Shown in pieces: positions 24,742 through 36,968 of a stretch of DNA of 64,000 nucleotides. Made by a program: the position numbers and the translations under genes. The stretch covers positions 49,599,693-49,663,692 of the forward strand of contig CM067356.1 in NCBI GenBank assembly GCA_034190875.2, given 5' to 3'. Origin of the DNA: Urechis unicinctus. Its lineage: Eukaryota > Annelida > Polychaeta > Xenopneusta > Urechidae. The number at the start of each line of letters is the position of its first letter. Position 1 is the first letter of the stretch. Under the pieces are notes generated by a model that was not told where the DNA came from, did no database searches, and saw only the letters and a list, made by a program, of their open reading frames with translations.

Positions 24742-25120
24742 GCGCACGGCCATTACGCAGACGTTTCAAAAGAATGAGACCGATTTGGGGATGCTGCTCT
24801 GATGGGTTCAATTGTGTTCCGTATGCGTTAACCGCCTATTTTGTCAAATTTTCACGCTGAGCTAAACGTTCTTTCTATAGCTGTGGGCCGCACTGCCCAG
24901 TCTCGTAAACGACGTTTAATCATCTTCTAAGAGTCCTTGTCTGCCCTTGAGGCAACCAAAGGGAGAGTTTTTCGTAATGTTTTTATTTTTAATGTTATAC
25001 TATTTGATTCTACTTAAATTGAACGGGACAAGAATATTTCGCTTGTGTGGGTTCTGAGTCATGTCGGAATTCCTGGCAACAAGCAGGCAGACAGTGCACC
25101 ACTCCTAGCCAAACCCCATC
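24742..25120 (+). pseudogene. LINE RNase H domain fossil
   Basis: A single reading frame (codons starting at 24742, 24745 and so on) carries a whole RNase H-like domain of a non-LTR retrotransposon. The order is HYADVSKE (the first catalytic Asp, usual motif TDGSK), FGDAALMGSIVFRMR, FHAEL (catalytic Glu in the AEL motif), then ESLSALEA after a stop (usual SDSLSAL, so the third Asp is lost), and KNISLVWVLSHVGIPGN then KQADSA (last Asp). The final motif is the hallmark of I/Jockey/R1-type LINE RNase H. The frame has in-frame stops at 24775, 24829, 24928 and 25015 but needs no frameshift, so decay was mostly by substitution. Upstream RT and the 3' end are not visible; the 25-bp minisatellite starts about 90 bases after it. 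Confidence 0.88.
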
Positions 25121-25209
25121 AATATGTAGCTCATTATCATCGAATGATCATATTCTTGTTAAGAACCGCTATTTCCACGGTTTTTTCCCCCAATTCTGCC
25201 GAAAACCCT

Positions 25210-26690
25210 AAGGTTTGATATTGAACATTTCCCACATTGTGGTGAGTGTATTCCTCCCTGTTAACAACATCGCCATCATCCATTGTTCTCAATATAGCCA
25301 CCCGACATTATTCTCCACATCGCCACAATACACTAACCTAACCCTAACGCTGCCACCGTACACTTTCAAAAGAATCACCACCCTACACCATCCTAAACAT
25401 TGCCACCTTATACATTCCACAATAATGTCACCCTATACTAACCTCAACATTGACAACCAACTTATTCTTCAACATTGCCTAGTTAAAATATACTCAACAT
25501 TGTAAACCTGCACTATCCATAACATCGATAACCTGAGCTATGCTTAACATTGCCGCTCTATGACATCCTCAACATCGTCCCCCTGAATCATCCTCTACAT
25601 TGCCATCACACGCTTCCATTAACTTCGCCACCCTATACATACTACCAATGGCCCCTTCACTCTCGTTAATATCGACACCCAACTCTTTGATCGACATTGC
25701 CACCCTACATCATCCTCAACATTGCCACTTCATACAATCCAATATATTGCGACCCTAAATTCTCCTAAACATTGCCACCCTACAGCTTCCTAAAAATTGC
25801 CAACAAATACAATGCACAACATGGCCACCCTACTCTATCCTCAACACTGCCATCATACACCCTTAACATACATAGCCACTTTACTCAACACCGTCCCCCT
25901 GCACTATCCTTAACATTGCCATCCTATACAGTCCTACACAGCGCCGACCCAAAGCAATTCTCAACATTGCCATTCTACAAATTTCACATCTGCGCCCCCC
26001 AACACAATCCTAAACATTGCAAACTATTCACTGTCCAGACCATCCCCAATCTTAACTATCCTTTATCTACCCACCAAACAATTTAGCTAATACCTCTGAT
26101 CTAAAGTCTTATATTGCATCATCCAACTTCGTGGCGAGTGTCTACATCCCTGTTAACTACTTCGCCATTCTATATTTATCTCAATATCTTCACCATACAC
26201 TACCCTTAACATCTCTACCCAACAAAACCCTCAAAATTGCCTCCCCATTATTGCTAAACTACATTGACCTTAACATCGCCACATCACGCATTCCTGCATA
26301 TTGCCAATATGCAGTATCCTCATAACCCTACACGTCGTTATCTTACACTATCCTAAACATTGCCACCTTACAATATCCTAAACATTCCGAGCTTACACTA
26401 AACTCCATATTGCAACCTGCAATTTCGTCAACATAGTTGCCCTATCGCCATCCTTCTCCAACATCGCCATCCAACAGTATCCTCAACATCGCCACTGTGA
26501 TATGCTCACTATATCAGGACCCTACCTTATCCTCGACAATGCCTTCCTAAGCTTTTTGAGAATTCTCACACTTGCGCTATCCTTAACATCGCTATCCTAT
26601 ATTATCCTTAAAAACTGCAACCTTCACTCTCCTTTACATCGCGACTAAACTCTATGAACAACACGGCGGTTATTACTAACACCTCATCCA
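25210..26690 (+). repeat. 25-bp minisatellite, left segment
   Basis: Degenerate tandem array with a 25-bp consensus close to CCTCAACATTGCCACC plus CTACACTAT. Units vary in sequence and length, with frequent 24- to 30-base units. The strand is C-rich and G-poor. Near 26580-26690 a longer composite unit appears (a CTTCACTCTCCTTTACATCG piece, then ACTAAACTCT, then GGCGGTTATTACTAACACC) that recurs at about 27410-27470. The Pro/His/Thr-rich open frames are by-products of the repeat. Confidence 0.93.
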
Positions 26691-27160
26691 CCCACGCTTC
26701 CTTTAGATACTTTCCCGAGCATTTTCAGTTCTTCTCTAATTCGTTACCGAGAGAGAGGAGCTCACTGAAGAGCGCCATCGGCCAGCTTCGTGCAAGGCCA
26801 ACAGATTTCTGACCCGTCCGGACACCACCCGTTTTTATTTCGCTTCTTGAGACGTTTTGACCCTCCCGGGTGGGGCCCCTACATCGTTGCAGTCGGTTTG
26901 GCCGTCCCAATTAAGGGTAACCTGCAATGACGTACGTCTTCATCAATTCGGACTAGTCTTATTATACATTTGCATGTATTATTTTGTAACCTCATGGCTG
27001 CAATGTGGACTTAAGGAAACGAGGGACTTGCTAATCCTTTCGCTCCCGGCGATTTTCCCACCTCGTGCACTCCGCATCTAGTGCACTCCACCCTACGCTT
27101 GCTCGGGACACCCAGGAGTAATCCCGGAAGTATATCGCCACCGGAGATTGTCTTGCAACC
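26691..27160. other. GC-rich insert inside the 25-bp minisatellite
   Basis: About 470 bases unlike the array, with high GC in two patches (26740-26900 and 27050-27140), two GTGCACTCC pieces (27066-27090) and a CTCCCGGGTGGGGCCCC patch. It is flanked by similar pieces (AACTCTATGAACAACAC on the left, AACTCTATAAACAACAC on the right), consistent with insertion into or next to a duplicated composite unit. No coding domain, tRNA boxes or poly(A) is recognised, so its class is unknown. Confidence 0.6.
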
Positions 27161-28305
27161 AAACTCTATAAACAACACTGCAGTTAATATCAAACCTCAA
27201 CCCTCATAAACCTCAACACATAGTTGAGAATAGTGAGGCATTAGAAAAAAAAAAAACACCCAATAATGTCCTCAACGTCGCCACTGTATTATGTCCATGA
27301 TATCGCGATCATATCCTATCATCGACAATGCCATCCGGCACATTTTGCAAATTCCCATACTTGCGCTATCCTTAACATCACTATCCTCTACTATCCTTGA
27401 AAACTGCAACCTTCACTCTCCTTTACATCGCCACTAAACTCTGTTAACAATAACGGCCGTTATTACTAACACCTTAACCCGCAAAACAGCATCACATATG
27501 TGAGAATTGTAAGGCATAATAAATACCCACAGTTATGCCGATACCCCTCAACTAAGGTCTTATATTGAAAAACTTACATAGTGGCAAGTGTCTCCATCCT
27601 CCTCGTTAACAGCATCTCCGTCCGATAATATCCTCAACATCTACATCGTACATTACCCTCAATATCTCCACCATACACCATCCTTAATATTGCCAACACA
27701 TACTACGCTCTCCACCATACACCATCCGTAATATTGCCAACACATACTACGCTCTGCATTGTCACTCTACACTATTAACTAAATCGTCACCCTGCATTCT
27801 CCTTATCTCTTATATATTCACAAACTCGCGACCCTACAAAATCCTTCATTTGCTGACCTACACTATACTTAACATTAACGCTTTACACTATCCTCAACAC
27901 TGTCCTCTGCACTACCCTCAGCATTTCAACGTTATACTGTATTCAACTTTGACACCTTAAACTATTCTCAACGCTGCAACCCTACAGCATCCTAAACATC
28001 GTCACTCAACACTATCCTGCGCATTGCCGACCTACAATATCCATATGTTGCCACCCCACCATATCCTTAATCATTTCCAACTTCAAATACCCTTAACATT
28101 GCTAACATTCACTATCCTCAACAGTTCCAACCTACACTATCCTCAACAGTGAAAACCTAAACTAGCCTCATCAGTGCCAACATGCATTATCCTCAACATT
28201 GCAAAACTACACTATCCTCCCCAGTGCCAACCGACACTATCCTCAACACTGCCAACCTACAATATAGCCAGCCGACACTATCCGCCACGTTACCACAATG
28301 CAAAT
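27161..28305 (+). repeat. 25-bp minisatellite, right segment
   Basis: The array resumes with the composite unit (about 27161-27260, again at about 27410-27530), then simple 25-bp units to about 28305. A recent 44-bp duplication lies at 27666-27709 and 27710-27753, differing by about one base. The right end has a local variant, CCTCAACAGTGCCAACC-like. Confidence 0.92.
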
Positions 28306-28637
28306 GTATTTGTAAACACCAAGTCAAACGGTATCCATTGTGAAATAAGAATGAAATAATATAATGATACCCCTAGCATTGTGCGAAATTATTTAATTGC
28401 TACCACATAAAAATGCTATCGAGTTGCTATTGGTTTCTTGTACTTTCTGACATCCTAATAACTTTAGCACGCCTGTTATTTAGTAAAAATACAGGTCTTG
28501 CAAGTCCGAGAGAGACAGTTGATTATTAGTAGACGCCCACGTGAAGATGCCACAAAAATAGTACAAGCCGCATGATGTCTTGCCATGCGAGTGTTTTTAT
28601 GCATTTGTTCCTAAAGATTCTCTGTGGACACATATAG
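28306..28637. other. AT-rich spacer
   Basis: Nothing recognised between the end of the minisatellite and the next open stretch. Confidence 0.45.
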
Positions 28638-28958
28638 CGACTTGTCAGAGCAACCCGAGGCCAACTATTGTACAGAAAGCGAGCACAATGTTGGATTAGA
28701 TGGAATTTGTCGGCAAGATGGTCTCAACAACTGAAGAAGGAAATGGATAACATGAGGACAAAGGTGCGGACATTGGGAAGGGTACTTCAGAATATGAACC
28801 AGTCCACGGACACACCGATACCTCTTATGGCATTTTTCACTGGTAAACACTTCAGACCAGTGGTACAAAGCGTGAAAAGTGTATCCATGGAAACCGATTC
28901 ACCACAATTGGCCCTCACGCTGTGTCATTATATTAAAAAATGTTTTCTCGTCATATAA
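28638..28958 (+). CDS. exon-like fragment of a conserved animal hypothetical protein
   Basis: Open from a stop at 28635 to TAA at 28956-28958, about 106 codons. The part from about 28730 reads KKEMDNMRTKVRTLGRVLQN, then FRPVVQSVKSV and DSPQLALTLCHYIKKC. This fits a pattern I remember from large families of uncharacterised animal proteins: K.R.LGR.L....., F..VV.AVK.V, then a short gap and SP.LAL.LGH..KKC. I cannot name the family and could not search. A possible splice acceptor (ACTTGTCAG) precedes the frame at about 28641-28649. There are no further exons nearby that I can see. It may be an exon of a dispersed multigene family, a fragment, or a pseudogene. Confidence 0.4.
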   Translation, partial: RLVRATRGQLLYRKRAQCWIRWNLSARWSQQLKKEMDNMRTKVRTLGRVLQNMNQSTDTPIPLMAFFTGKHFRPVVQSVKSVSMETDSPQLALTLCHYIKKCFLVI

Positions 28959-30861
28959 CCTCTCAATAAAACCACATTACAAAATAGGTATTCCATGAAA
29001 ACTCAAATGTACTGGGGACTGACAGATCGATATTAAGTGCTGTATTTGTGTATTGCACAGACACTGTTGTGATACGGGTGACGTCGAAGTAGATGCCCGA
29101 ATAGAAGCAAGTGGTGAAAAGGATAGGGATTCAGGCAGACGTATATTGTTCTAGGGGCTTTGCGCACAAAAGCATCTTACAGTTTCTTGAGTTAATATGT
29201 TGAATGAATCGTACTAAAAACATATATCTTAGTTATCCCATATCAATACCCTCTACGCCTCGTTTAAGGACGTCATTGTCAACAAACGGTCGGTTAAAGC
29301 TAAGGAGAAATTCCCATGCTCGTCCGACAGAACCGACGCTCAGATAAGAGCAAAAATTCACAATATTACTTCTCACAAAGAAAAGATAAAATGAAGCTTT
29401 TACTAACGTCGTACGGTGTATTGAATTTATTTATGGCTGTAAATGGTCGTATTCAAGTCAACAAATATTTTTGGCAATAGTTGCTTATTGAATTGTTCTG
29501 ACGCTGCAGTTTATTCAGCTAAGTGTAAATGTATCATTGAATATCTAGTTAAATCCCTACGTTTTGAATATAAAATAGAGCTACGCGTGGCCTTATTGGT
29601 ATGATCATCCTTCCCATGTGAGTATGTCGGCAATTTTATTGTATATATCAAAGTTGTGTGTGACTTTTGACTGCGGTTCATATTTCAAACTAATTTTGCA
29701 ATTGCCTATATTATTTTTAATGATCTGTAACTTTATTATCTATGTAACGTTGTAGCATAAAATAAATGGTCTTTCCAGTTTGTCTTTTGTTAAAGTAGAT
29801 CGGGACATATTATGAAATATGCATTTTAATAGTTATATTAAAATTAGAATTAACTATGCGCGTCTTGTAAATCCATAGGTGTTTTCGAAAGACGTCTTGA
29901 GCGTCTATTAAGTACACCAAACCTGTTCTTGTAATACACAACGATGTAATCCTCCCATTACATCTTTATCTCTATGACCAGGATAACATGAGATTCATTA
30001 ATATCATATTGGTGATTATGGCACGGCATGACGGTGAATTATAGAAGTCACTAAGCATATTATCAGACGAGTTTTTTTTATCGAAAAACCAGCAGCGAAG
30101 TGATGGGCAGGAGGTGATATTTAGAAACTAATGATAAACAAGCAACGTTTGTTTGAAACAATTGTCGATATTCGCCGCCCAAGTTGGACCGGAACTCATT
30201 TAACACGCCTTGAGGATCAATCAACACCAACCTAGCCTGATTCCAAACGCGCCCTACCCCAATATTGCATTTCCAGATTTAAGGTTTTATCCCCAAACTG
30301 CCATCTATTTTTGACCCCCAATGGTGAAACGTGAGCACGCGCGTGCACCAAAGAGCTGTTTCGGTTGATTAAACAGAGGAATGACCCACACAATTTAGAA
30401 ATCGGTCCTTTAATTAAAGGAAAATAGGTATTACGGAATCCGCGCAACAGAATGATAACTTTTCAAACAGGAAAGGCAGGCATGACATCCAAATAGATTG
30501 CATACCCGAAATAACCCGCAGACATGAAAAATTCCGTCCGACTCCACTATCAAAGATACCCGCACACCTTCACAGCACATTAAACTCAAAGGATATAATA
30601 AAGTCATCACCATCGTCACCATGAATTGTTTATGTATACGGACAATCAGTGCGCTGGTATATATCGCTCAATAACAGCCATCAGGTGATATGTTGGCTCA
30701 GATAACATACTGCTCAGGCTATATCGGGTCTTGCGTGACAGGTGAAACCAAGGTAGAGAGTCAAAAGTATCTAATGCGCAGTGCTTATCGTCTTACAGTA
30801 GTCTTATAGTAGCCAAACATTCATTACAATTGATGTATACGCATCTCTGTTGTGGGTGATA
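28959..30861. other. AT-rich unique sequence, nothing recognised
   Basis: If the preceding frame is a real exon this could be intron or 3' flank. Short frames (30232-30447, 30431-30622) show nothing familiar. Confidence 0.45.
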
Positions 30862-31084
30862 TATTTTGCGCTTGCTCTCTGTTATATACAAACATGCCCA
30901 ATTTCTGGGGTATGTGCATGTTTTATAATTCACGTGCTGTGGGGTATTTACTGCGCTCGTTGTGGGGTATATATATTTTATATAAATACCCCACAATTTA
31001 TATATACCTATATACCCCGCAGCTAGGTCTGATACAGTACCCCTCATCTAGGTCTCAAAATGATACCCCACATCTGGCACAATG

Positions 31085-31088
<4 letters not shown>
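30862..31088 (-). repeat. TGTGGGGTAT motif cluster, copy 2 (inverted)
   Basis: TGTGGGGTAT occurs at 30938 and 30961 (with CTGGGGTAT at 30905). The complement ATACCCCACA occurs at 30986 and 31063, and a variant ATACCCCGCA at 31012. The 10-mers at 30961-30970 and 30986-30995 form a hairpin with an AT loop. A CTAGGTCT piece is duplicated 25 bases apart (31023, 31048). Next to the TA array the sequence ends in AATGTCTGTA, the complement of the GACATT junction at 16542, so this is the same arrangement as copy 1, turned round. Confidence 0.85.
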
Positions 31089-31134
<46 letters not shown>

Positions 31135-31543
31135 AATATATATATTTAAAATATATATATATAAAAATATATATATATATATTTATAGATTTATATATGT
31201 TATTATATATATACATATGCATACATATATATATATACATATATATATATACATATATATATATATATTTATGTATATTTTTATGTATATATTTATATAT
31301 ATATATAAATATATATATATATATCTATATCTATATATTTACATATATATATATATCTATATATGCATACATATAGATTTATTTATATGCTTACATATAT
31401 CATATATATATACATATATACATATATATATTTATATATTCATATATCCATATGGATATAAATATATATATATTCATATATCTAAAGGGTATATCTATCT
31501 ATATATAGACATATATATTTATTATTATTATTTACGTACAAAG

Positions 31544-31618
<75 letters not shown>

Positions 31619-31646
31619 TCATAGATATATTTATATATATACGTAT

Positions 31647-31729
<83 letters not shown>

Positions 31730-31765
31730 TAGTTATATATGTATATATATATATATATATACTAG
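31089..31765. repeat. TA microsatellite array 4
   Basis: About 680 bases, mostly TA, with many TATG, TTTA and TACATA variants, a TTATTATTATTTACG break near 31520, and a very pure block at 31655-31728. Tyr-Ile frames of up to 174 codons on both strands are products of the repeat. Confidence 0.97.
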
Positions 31766-32039
31766 CCAATGATAATATGAACTCACGGATGGATTGCCAT
31801 TTTATTCGTCGGTATATGGTAGGGAAAAGTTATTGAGTATGTCTATGTGGCTTCACAAAACTTCATAACAGCTTAATGCTACATATATGAAGAGTGTTTG
31901 ATGATATGACATCTGCAGGTCATAAAGCGTCGACACAGTGGGGAGTTTCAGCAGGTTCAGAAGGTACTTAATTATTTGATGTAAGCAGAGCTCATGGTTG
32001 AATATGGCATAAATCAATGAAACGCGCTTCTTCCTACAG
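31766..32039. other. AT-rich spacer
   Basis: Nothing recognised. Confidence 0.45.
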
Positions 32040-32100
32040 GCGACACAAATAGCAGAGATAAACAAGACGAAGTTTGTCCGTTTCGCTCATGGTTAATTAA
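32040..32100 (+). repeat. short old repeat G, copy 1
   Basis: The piece ACGA.GTTTGTCCGTTTC then CTCATGGTTAAT matches 57569-57603 in the same orientation. In both places it lies upstream of R1 parts. Confidence 0.55.
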
Positions 32101-32284
32101 AGACGCCGCTATGGTTTATACGGTTGTCGACTTTCGACACGACATATAGCAGTTTACTCAATTTATCACTCCCATACAGCAAAGTAGTAGTGATCCGTAT
32201 TTTCTTTTCGGTCGCATAATTCGGAGCGTGAGCGCATTTCTAACAATATATTTACTCGAAGGCCCAGGCCAACATAACCTTTGT

Positions 32285-33190
32285 GCTATATATGTGCAAG
32301 TTTGGCAACGGCGCTTTGCTAAGATCTCCATCCATCATTGTTACTTCATTGTTAGATGCGACCAAGCGCATCCTATCAGGGAATATATTCACACTTGTGA
32401 TTGAAAGTTTTGAACCGACGGCAAAAATTTATAAATTCATCATTCATCCGGTAGCAAAATGTCGTGGGTGCATTTCACAAGTATCGTCCTAAGTCGGTTC
32501 ATATACAGGTAATGCCGCCGTTCCGGGAAGAGAGACGTTAATATGATAAATGGTAGAGATAGATGGGGTGCTATTTCCGAGACGCGCAATGCTGATTGAA
32601 AGCTAATGCACATGTCCTAATTGATATTTTAAATACAATTATATGATTTCGACCCTTCTTTATTTCAGCGGTTAATATTTTGTAACAAAGTTTGCATGCA
32701 TGGAATGGGTAGTGTTTACTGTATTATGTGTAACGAAATCTGCAGCGGAAGAATGAGTTGACCGTTTGACGATTTATTGTGAGTGTTTTGTCCAGCAAGG
32801 GGTTAATCAAGCGTCGTCATGTTTAAGAATCACAAGCAGTATTTATAGGTCTTAGAAAGTTACCGGTGGATGCAAAATGTTAGAGCGCAGGTCGTTAAAC
32901 AGAGGGCTGGATGAATTGACCATTCACCTCACATTTTAACGTGTTATTTGACAGAGAATATATGGTAGCCGAGTACCCCGTCCAGAAGTTTACCTCCATT
33001 TATTGTGGCATTATGTAATATATACTCTTCTCTCGTAATGAAGAGTATATACTTGACTTCTTCGTGGCTATTCATGCCTTCCGATTACGATATTCTCTCT
33101 TAAGAATAAAATTAAGGTCATTGATAAGTGACATATATATTATTACGAATATATCAGATCATATGTCGAACTGTATGCACAATAACTTAG
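32285..33190 (+). repeat. large old repeat R1, copy c (parts X, Z)
   Basis: X (about 32285-32530) aligns with 59285-59600: TCCATCCATCATT, GTGATTGAAAGTTT/GTGATGGAAAGTTT, ATTTATAAATTCATCATT and GCAAAATGTC. Z (about 32560-33190) aligns with 3450-4115: GGGGTGCTATTTCCGAGAC, GGTTAATATTTTGTAACAA and AATTAAGGTCATTGA. W and Y are absent here. Within Z lies a perfect 11-bp hairpin (33019-33051, TATATACTCTT / AAGAGTATATA) not seen in copy a. No coding signal. Confidence 0.72.
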
Positions 33191-34164
33191 GACCGCTGGA
33201 GAACGGGAATAGCAGGGATGATTCATATTGCGCAAGTGATGCATCATAGCAATCAAAATGATAAATGTGACCTTTGTATGATTAGTGCATGGAGTAGGTA
33301 CGGAACCACAAACACACAGTGTGAAAGCACTTAATACTGATCACGAGTGTGCCAATCGGAGGCTGGGATAGAAAGGCAGGTGACTGAGGCTCATTCCGGA
33401 AATGATGATGAATAAGACTCCATGCTCAATATTTGGGCCCCAGGCCGTATACACTTCACTGCTCAGTAGTCAAGGCATATGAATTGTCACCTAGTGGTCA
33501 GTTCGGGATATTGGATAGTTCAGGGGTACGATTGTATGCCCATATACGATAAAGGTAATGTGATTGGAATCAAAGCGGCATTGTTTTCGGCGTTGGTTAT
33601 GAAAGCAGGTGGGTTGTGTGCCTACCTAAGTTGTCGAAAAGATAGCCGGGCTCGTTTACCAGCGACACTTTAGTGGCGTATTTGCAATAAAACTAGCATT
33701 TTATTCCGCATATCTCTCAAGCTACTTTCCAACTGCAGTACTAAGACCGTGTTAGTATAGTCGTTCACGGACGTATACCCCCATTACATCATATACAGAC
33801 AACCAATAATTATTTGATTATTCAGACGACAGTAGTTCCCCTGTACCTCTGAGAGCAACATGTTGGTGTACACCACTGATCAACTTGCATCATAACATCA
33901 CTCATTGTATATGCAGTGTACAATTAGGCTTGTTGTTTGTGTGCTTCAGCGATGTTTGAATATGAAACTGTGGAACTACATCAATGTCCATCGCCGACAC
34001 AGGGAAATTATTTCTTGTGCACTCAAATAAAAACTGCACCAGCAAAATAAAGCTGCACTAGGGTACGCCATTCACACCAGGTATTTGCTTACCTCTTATC
34101 AGTAGGATGCAGCTGGCTGCCAAAAGCATGAAATAAGATAGGACGCCCGCTTAGAGGGATCATA
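33191..34164. other. AT-rich sequence interrupting repeat R1 copy c
   Basis: About 970 bases with no counterpart in R1 copy a at the same place. Either it was inserted here or lost there. Nothing else recognised. Confidence 0.4.
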
Positions 34165-34430
34165 GTTTTTGATACGCAGATGAATGTTGATGAATGGCTA
34201 CAAAACTGACAGTCTGGCGACAGCTCAGGGACTGTTACAAAGCACTTTGATCAAAGATAGGACCGGCTTTATCAAACAACTGGTCACATATCCACAATGA
34301 ACAACGGTATGTGTTGAAGGCGCATCAAGAACAACCATTTTGTTAAAACTGGCAAAAAAGTATTTTATAACGTTCCTCAACAAGTCTCAGCAGGTATATC
34401 TATTTGGGAATGAAATGAGTCAAAGAAGGC
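34165..34430 (+). repeat. distal piece of repeat R1, copy c
   Basis: GCAGATGAATGTTGATGAATGG matches 4162-4185 of copy a with one or two differences, followed by weaker matches to 4480-4610. Confidence 0.55.
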
Positions 34431-36710
34431 TATAATGTGTGATCAATAGATTTATTATCGTCGTGCCCCGTCATCGGATTGGATTATTTTAGTGATGAAT
34501 TGTTTTATTCGCACCTCCTTCCTAAAAGCCTAAGATTACAGGGATATCAATGCTAGTTGTTAAATTCTGGTGCATGGAATTAATTATAGAATAAAGCATC
34601 CTATAGTGACCCCAAGGTAAAGTTGAATAGCCAAGACAGTTTCATTGAGCTCAGTCTTTCACAAAGCATCCTTAAAAGGCACTTGTTAGCAGTACTATCG
34701 TTTTTCCCTGACCCATCATTCGACGGCGTCGGTTGACTGTCTATCACGCTGCAAAAAACATTGCGTCATTTATCTAGGGTCAATATTATCTTATTATATT
34801 TAATTGTTTAATGGTTACATCTGCGTACATTTAACCGAGGGATGCTTTACGCCTGCTATAATTTGCGGTAAAAGCGTATTCGGTATAACTGATTGCTTAT
34901 AATATCATAGTGGTATTCCGTGCATTATCGTTGAATTAAGGCGATACAATTATGAGGGAGGGCTGTTAATGCATAGTTGGTAATGTTGACTGTAATGCGA
35001 TACATATTTACCCGTTTAAGTATCCTGCGGTAATGTGTTGTTTACCAACATGTTTTATCAACTCCATTTACTTGCCGCACTCGCTTGAATATGTTATTCG
35101 TGGAAGCAATCTCGCGAGGGTTAGGGAAACTGAAAGGAATGTCATTGGCGAGAGTGGCAACTTGCTTCAAACATCTGAATACGTGATAAGGTCATTAACG
35201 GCAAACATGATACGGCGTGTCTGAGCAAATGCAACAAAGTAGCAACAATTTTACTTTCTATCGACGAATGGGGCGCCAAATTTTTCTATTACTGGTCGTA
35301 ATTATTAATCTATCCATCCTTTATTATTATTTTCTGAGAAGCAGAATTGTTAATTTTATCGCATGTAGCGAGCGGGTTTCAGAATATTATTACTCAAGGC
35401 TAACCGAGCCCAGATCGCTCAATCTATGACATTATATGCTTATTATATCTGGGGATGTTGTCGTTTAATTTTGTCTGACGTAGTTTTAGCAAATCTAATC
35501 TATCATCAGCTAGACCGAATGCGTTTAGATATCTCCGAGCGAACGTTTCACGAGAAGTCATTTAGACCAGTAGATATGTGCATGCTACCGATAAGAGGTT
35601 ATCAAATACTTAGTACATTTTTATGTCCTAGCATGCAAGTCACTTTGGGTTTATTGCATTTGAAGGCAACATAATGTCTCGGACCACAAGAAATTGCACA
35701 TACGCGAGGGTAAAGGGAAATGATTGTAATAAGCGAGCCATAAAGTAGCTTCCAGCATCCGGCTAGCCGATACCGTCATATGATACGACATGTCTAGGAT
35801 GCCTAACGGAGATAACTTAACGGCATTTCCTGAGGCGCGAGGCGTCCTTGACTTAATCTAATAATTTTACTCCAGGGAGATTGTGTGGTAAACGATGTCT
35901 GCAAAACTGGATCATTGCTAGAATCGATCCAAACAGCATGCTCAGGATAAATCGAGCAGTTTGACAGAAAATATAGCCACATTGCCTATTACAAATTAAT
36001 GAATCAATAACTACGTCATCAAAAACCCATAGTAGCGCGACAAATTAGCTTCCGGGCGAGTGCAGAGACGCATTGAATTGATTCTAAATCGATCCCTATC
36101 TTTTATCATATTGTCTTTCACATCCTGCACTGGCAACGTATTTATTGTGACGTCGTTATGTTCTTTTAGAAGATAATTAAGTATTATTGTCATCGAGGTT
36201 GGTGTGATGAAATAGCTAGCATTGGCAGTTGACGCTGTAAATGTACAAAATAAGCTGCGTACTGAATGTTACAACCAGTAAACCCTATCGTAAATTTAAA
36301 GAAAATTTTAAAGGTGCTTTGCTTCAGAAAATCACCGAATTCTGCTGCTCAGTTGACAACTTGGGCTATATGTTGGTGTTTGACCTGTTCTGCAGGACTA
36401 GAGGAGCAGAGCAATTACGGCACGTGGTGGGCAATGGCAGACATCCGTGTGTTAAGTGTGAGCTACAATATCATAGTATGATCAAATTATGCATGTGCGG
36501 TTGCTGCTATACAAACAATGGGAAAAGGCTATCATGGAATCATGCTGGCACCTAGATAAGACAAGACCCGAAATATGACTTGAAACCGCTGAAAATGCAG
36601 TTGTATTGATTTCTATGCAAGGCTGCCACCTTTTACGGGTTGATGCTGTGCCAGCTTATTCGTTATGGATTGAGAAACACTCATAATGTGCATTACATTT
36701 TAGCACCCCG

Positions 36711-36713
<3 letters not shown>
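34431..36713. other. AT-rich unique sequence with unrecognised frames
   Basis: Frames at 35033-35674 are short and overlapping. A 104-codon plus-strand frame at 36241-36555 is Cys- and Lys-containing and overlapped by another plus frame (36266-36481). I recognise no domain in any of them. Confidence 0.4.
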
Positions 36714-36754
<41 letters not shown>

Positions 36755-36923
36755 TATAGATATATATAGAGAGATATATAGAGAGATATAGAGATATATA
36801 TATAGATATAGATATAGATAGAGATAGATCTATATATATAGATATATAGATCTATATATATATATATATATATACATTTATATAATATATCTATATAGAT
36901 ATATGTATATATATATATATGTA

Positions 36924-36968
<45 letters not shown>

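Noticed and set aside
25215-26325. His/Pro/Thr/Leu-rich frames of 60-104 codons
   Set aside because: Translations of the 25-bp minisatellite, with no conserved domain and frequent frame changes.
36241-36555. 104-codon plus-strand frame with several Cys
   Set aside because: Another plus-strand frame overlaps it. There is no recognised domain or conserved Cys spacing, and its length is expected by chance in this many bases.
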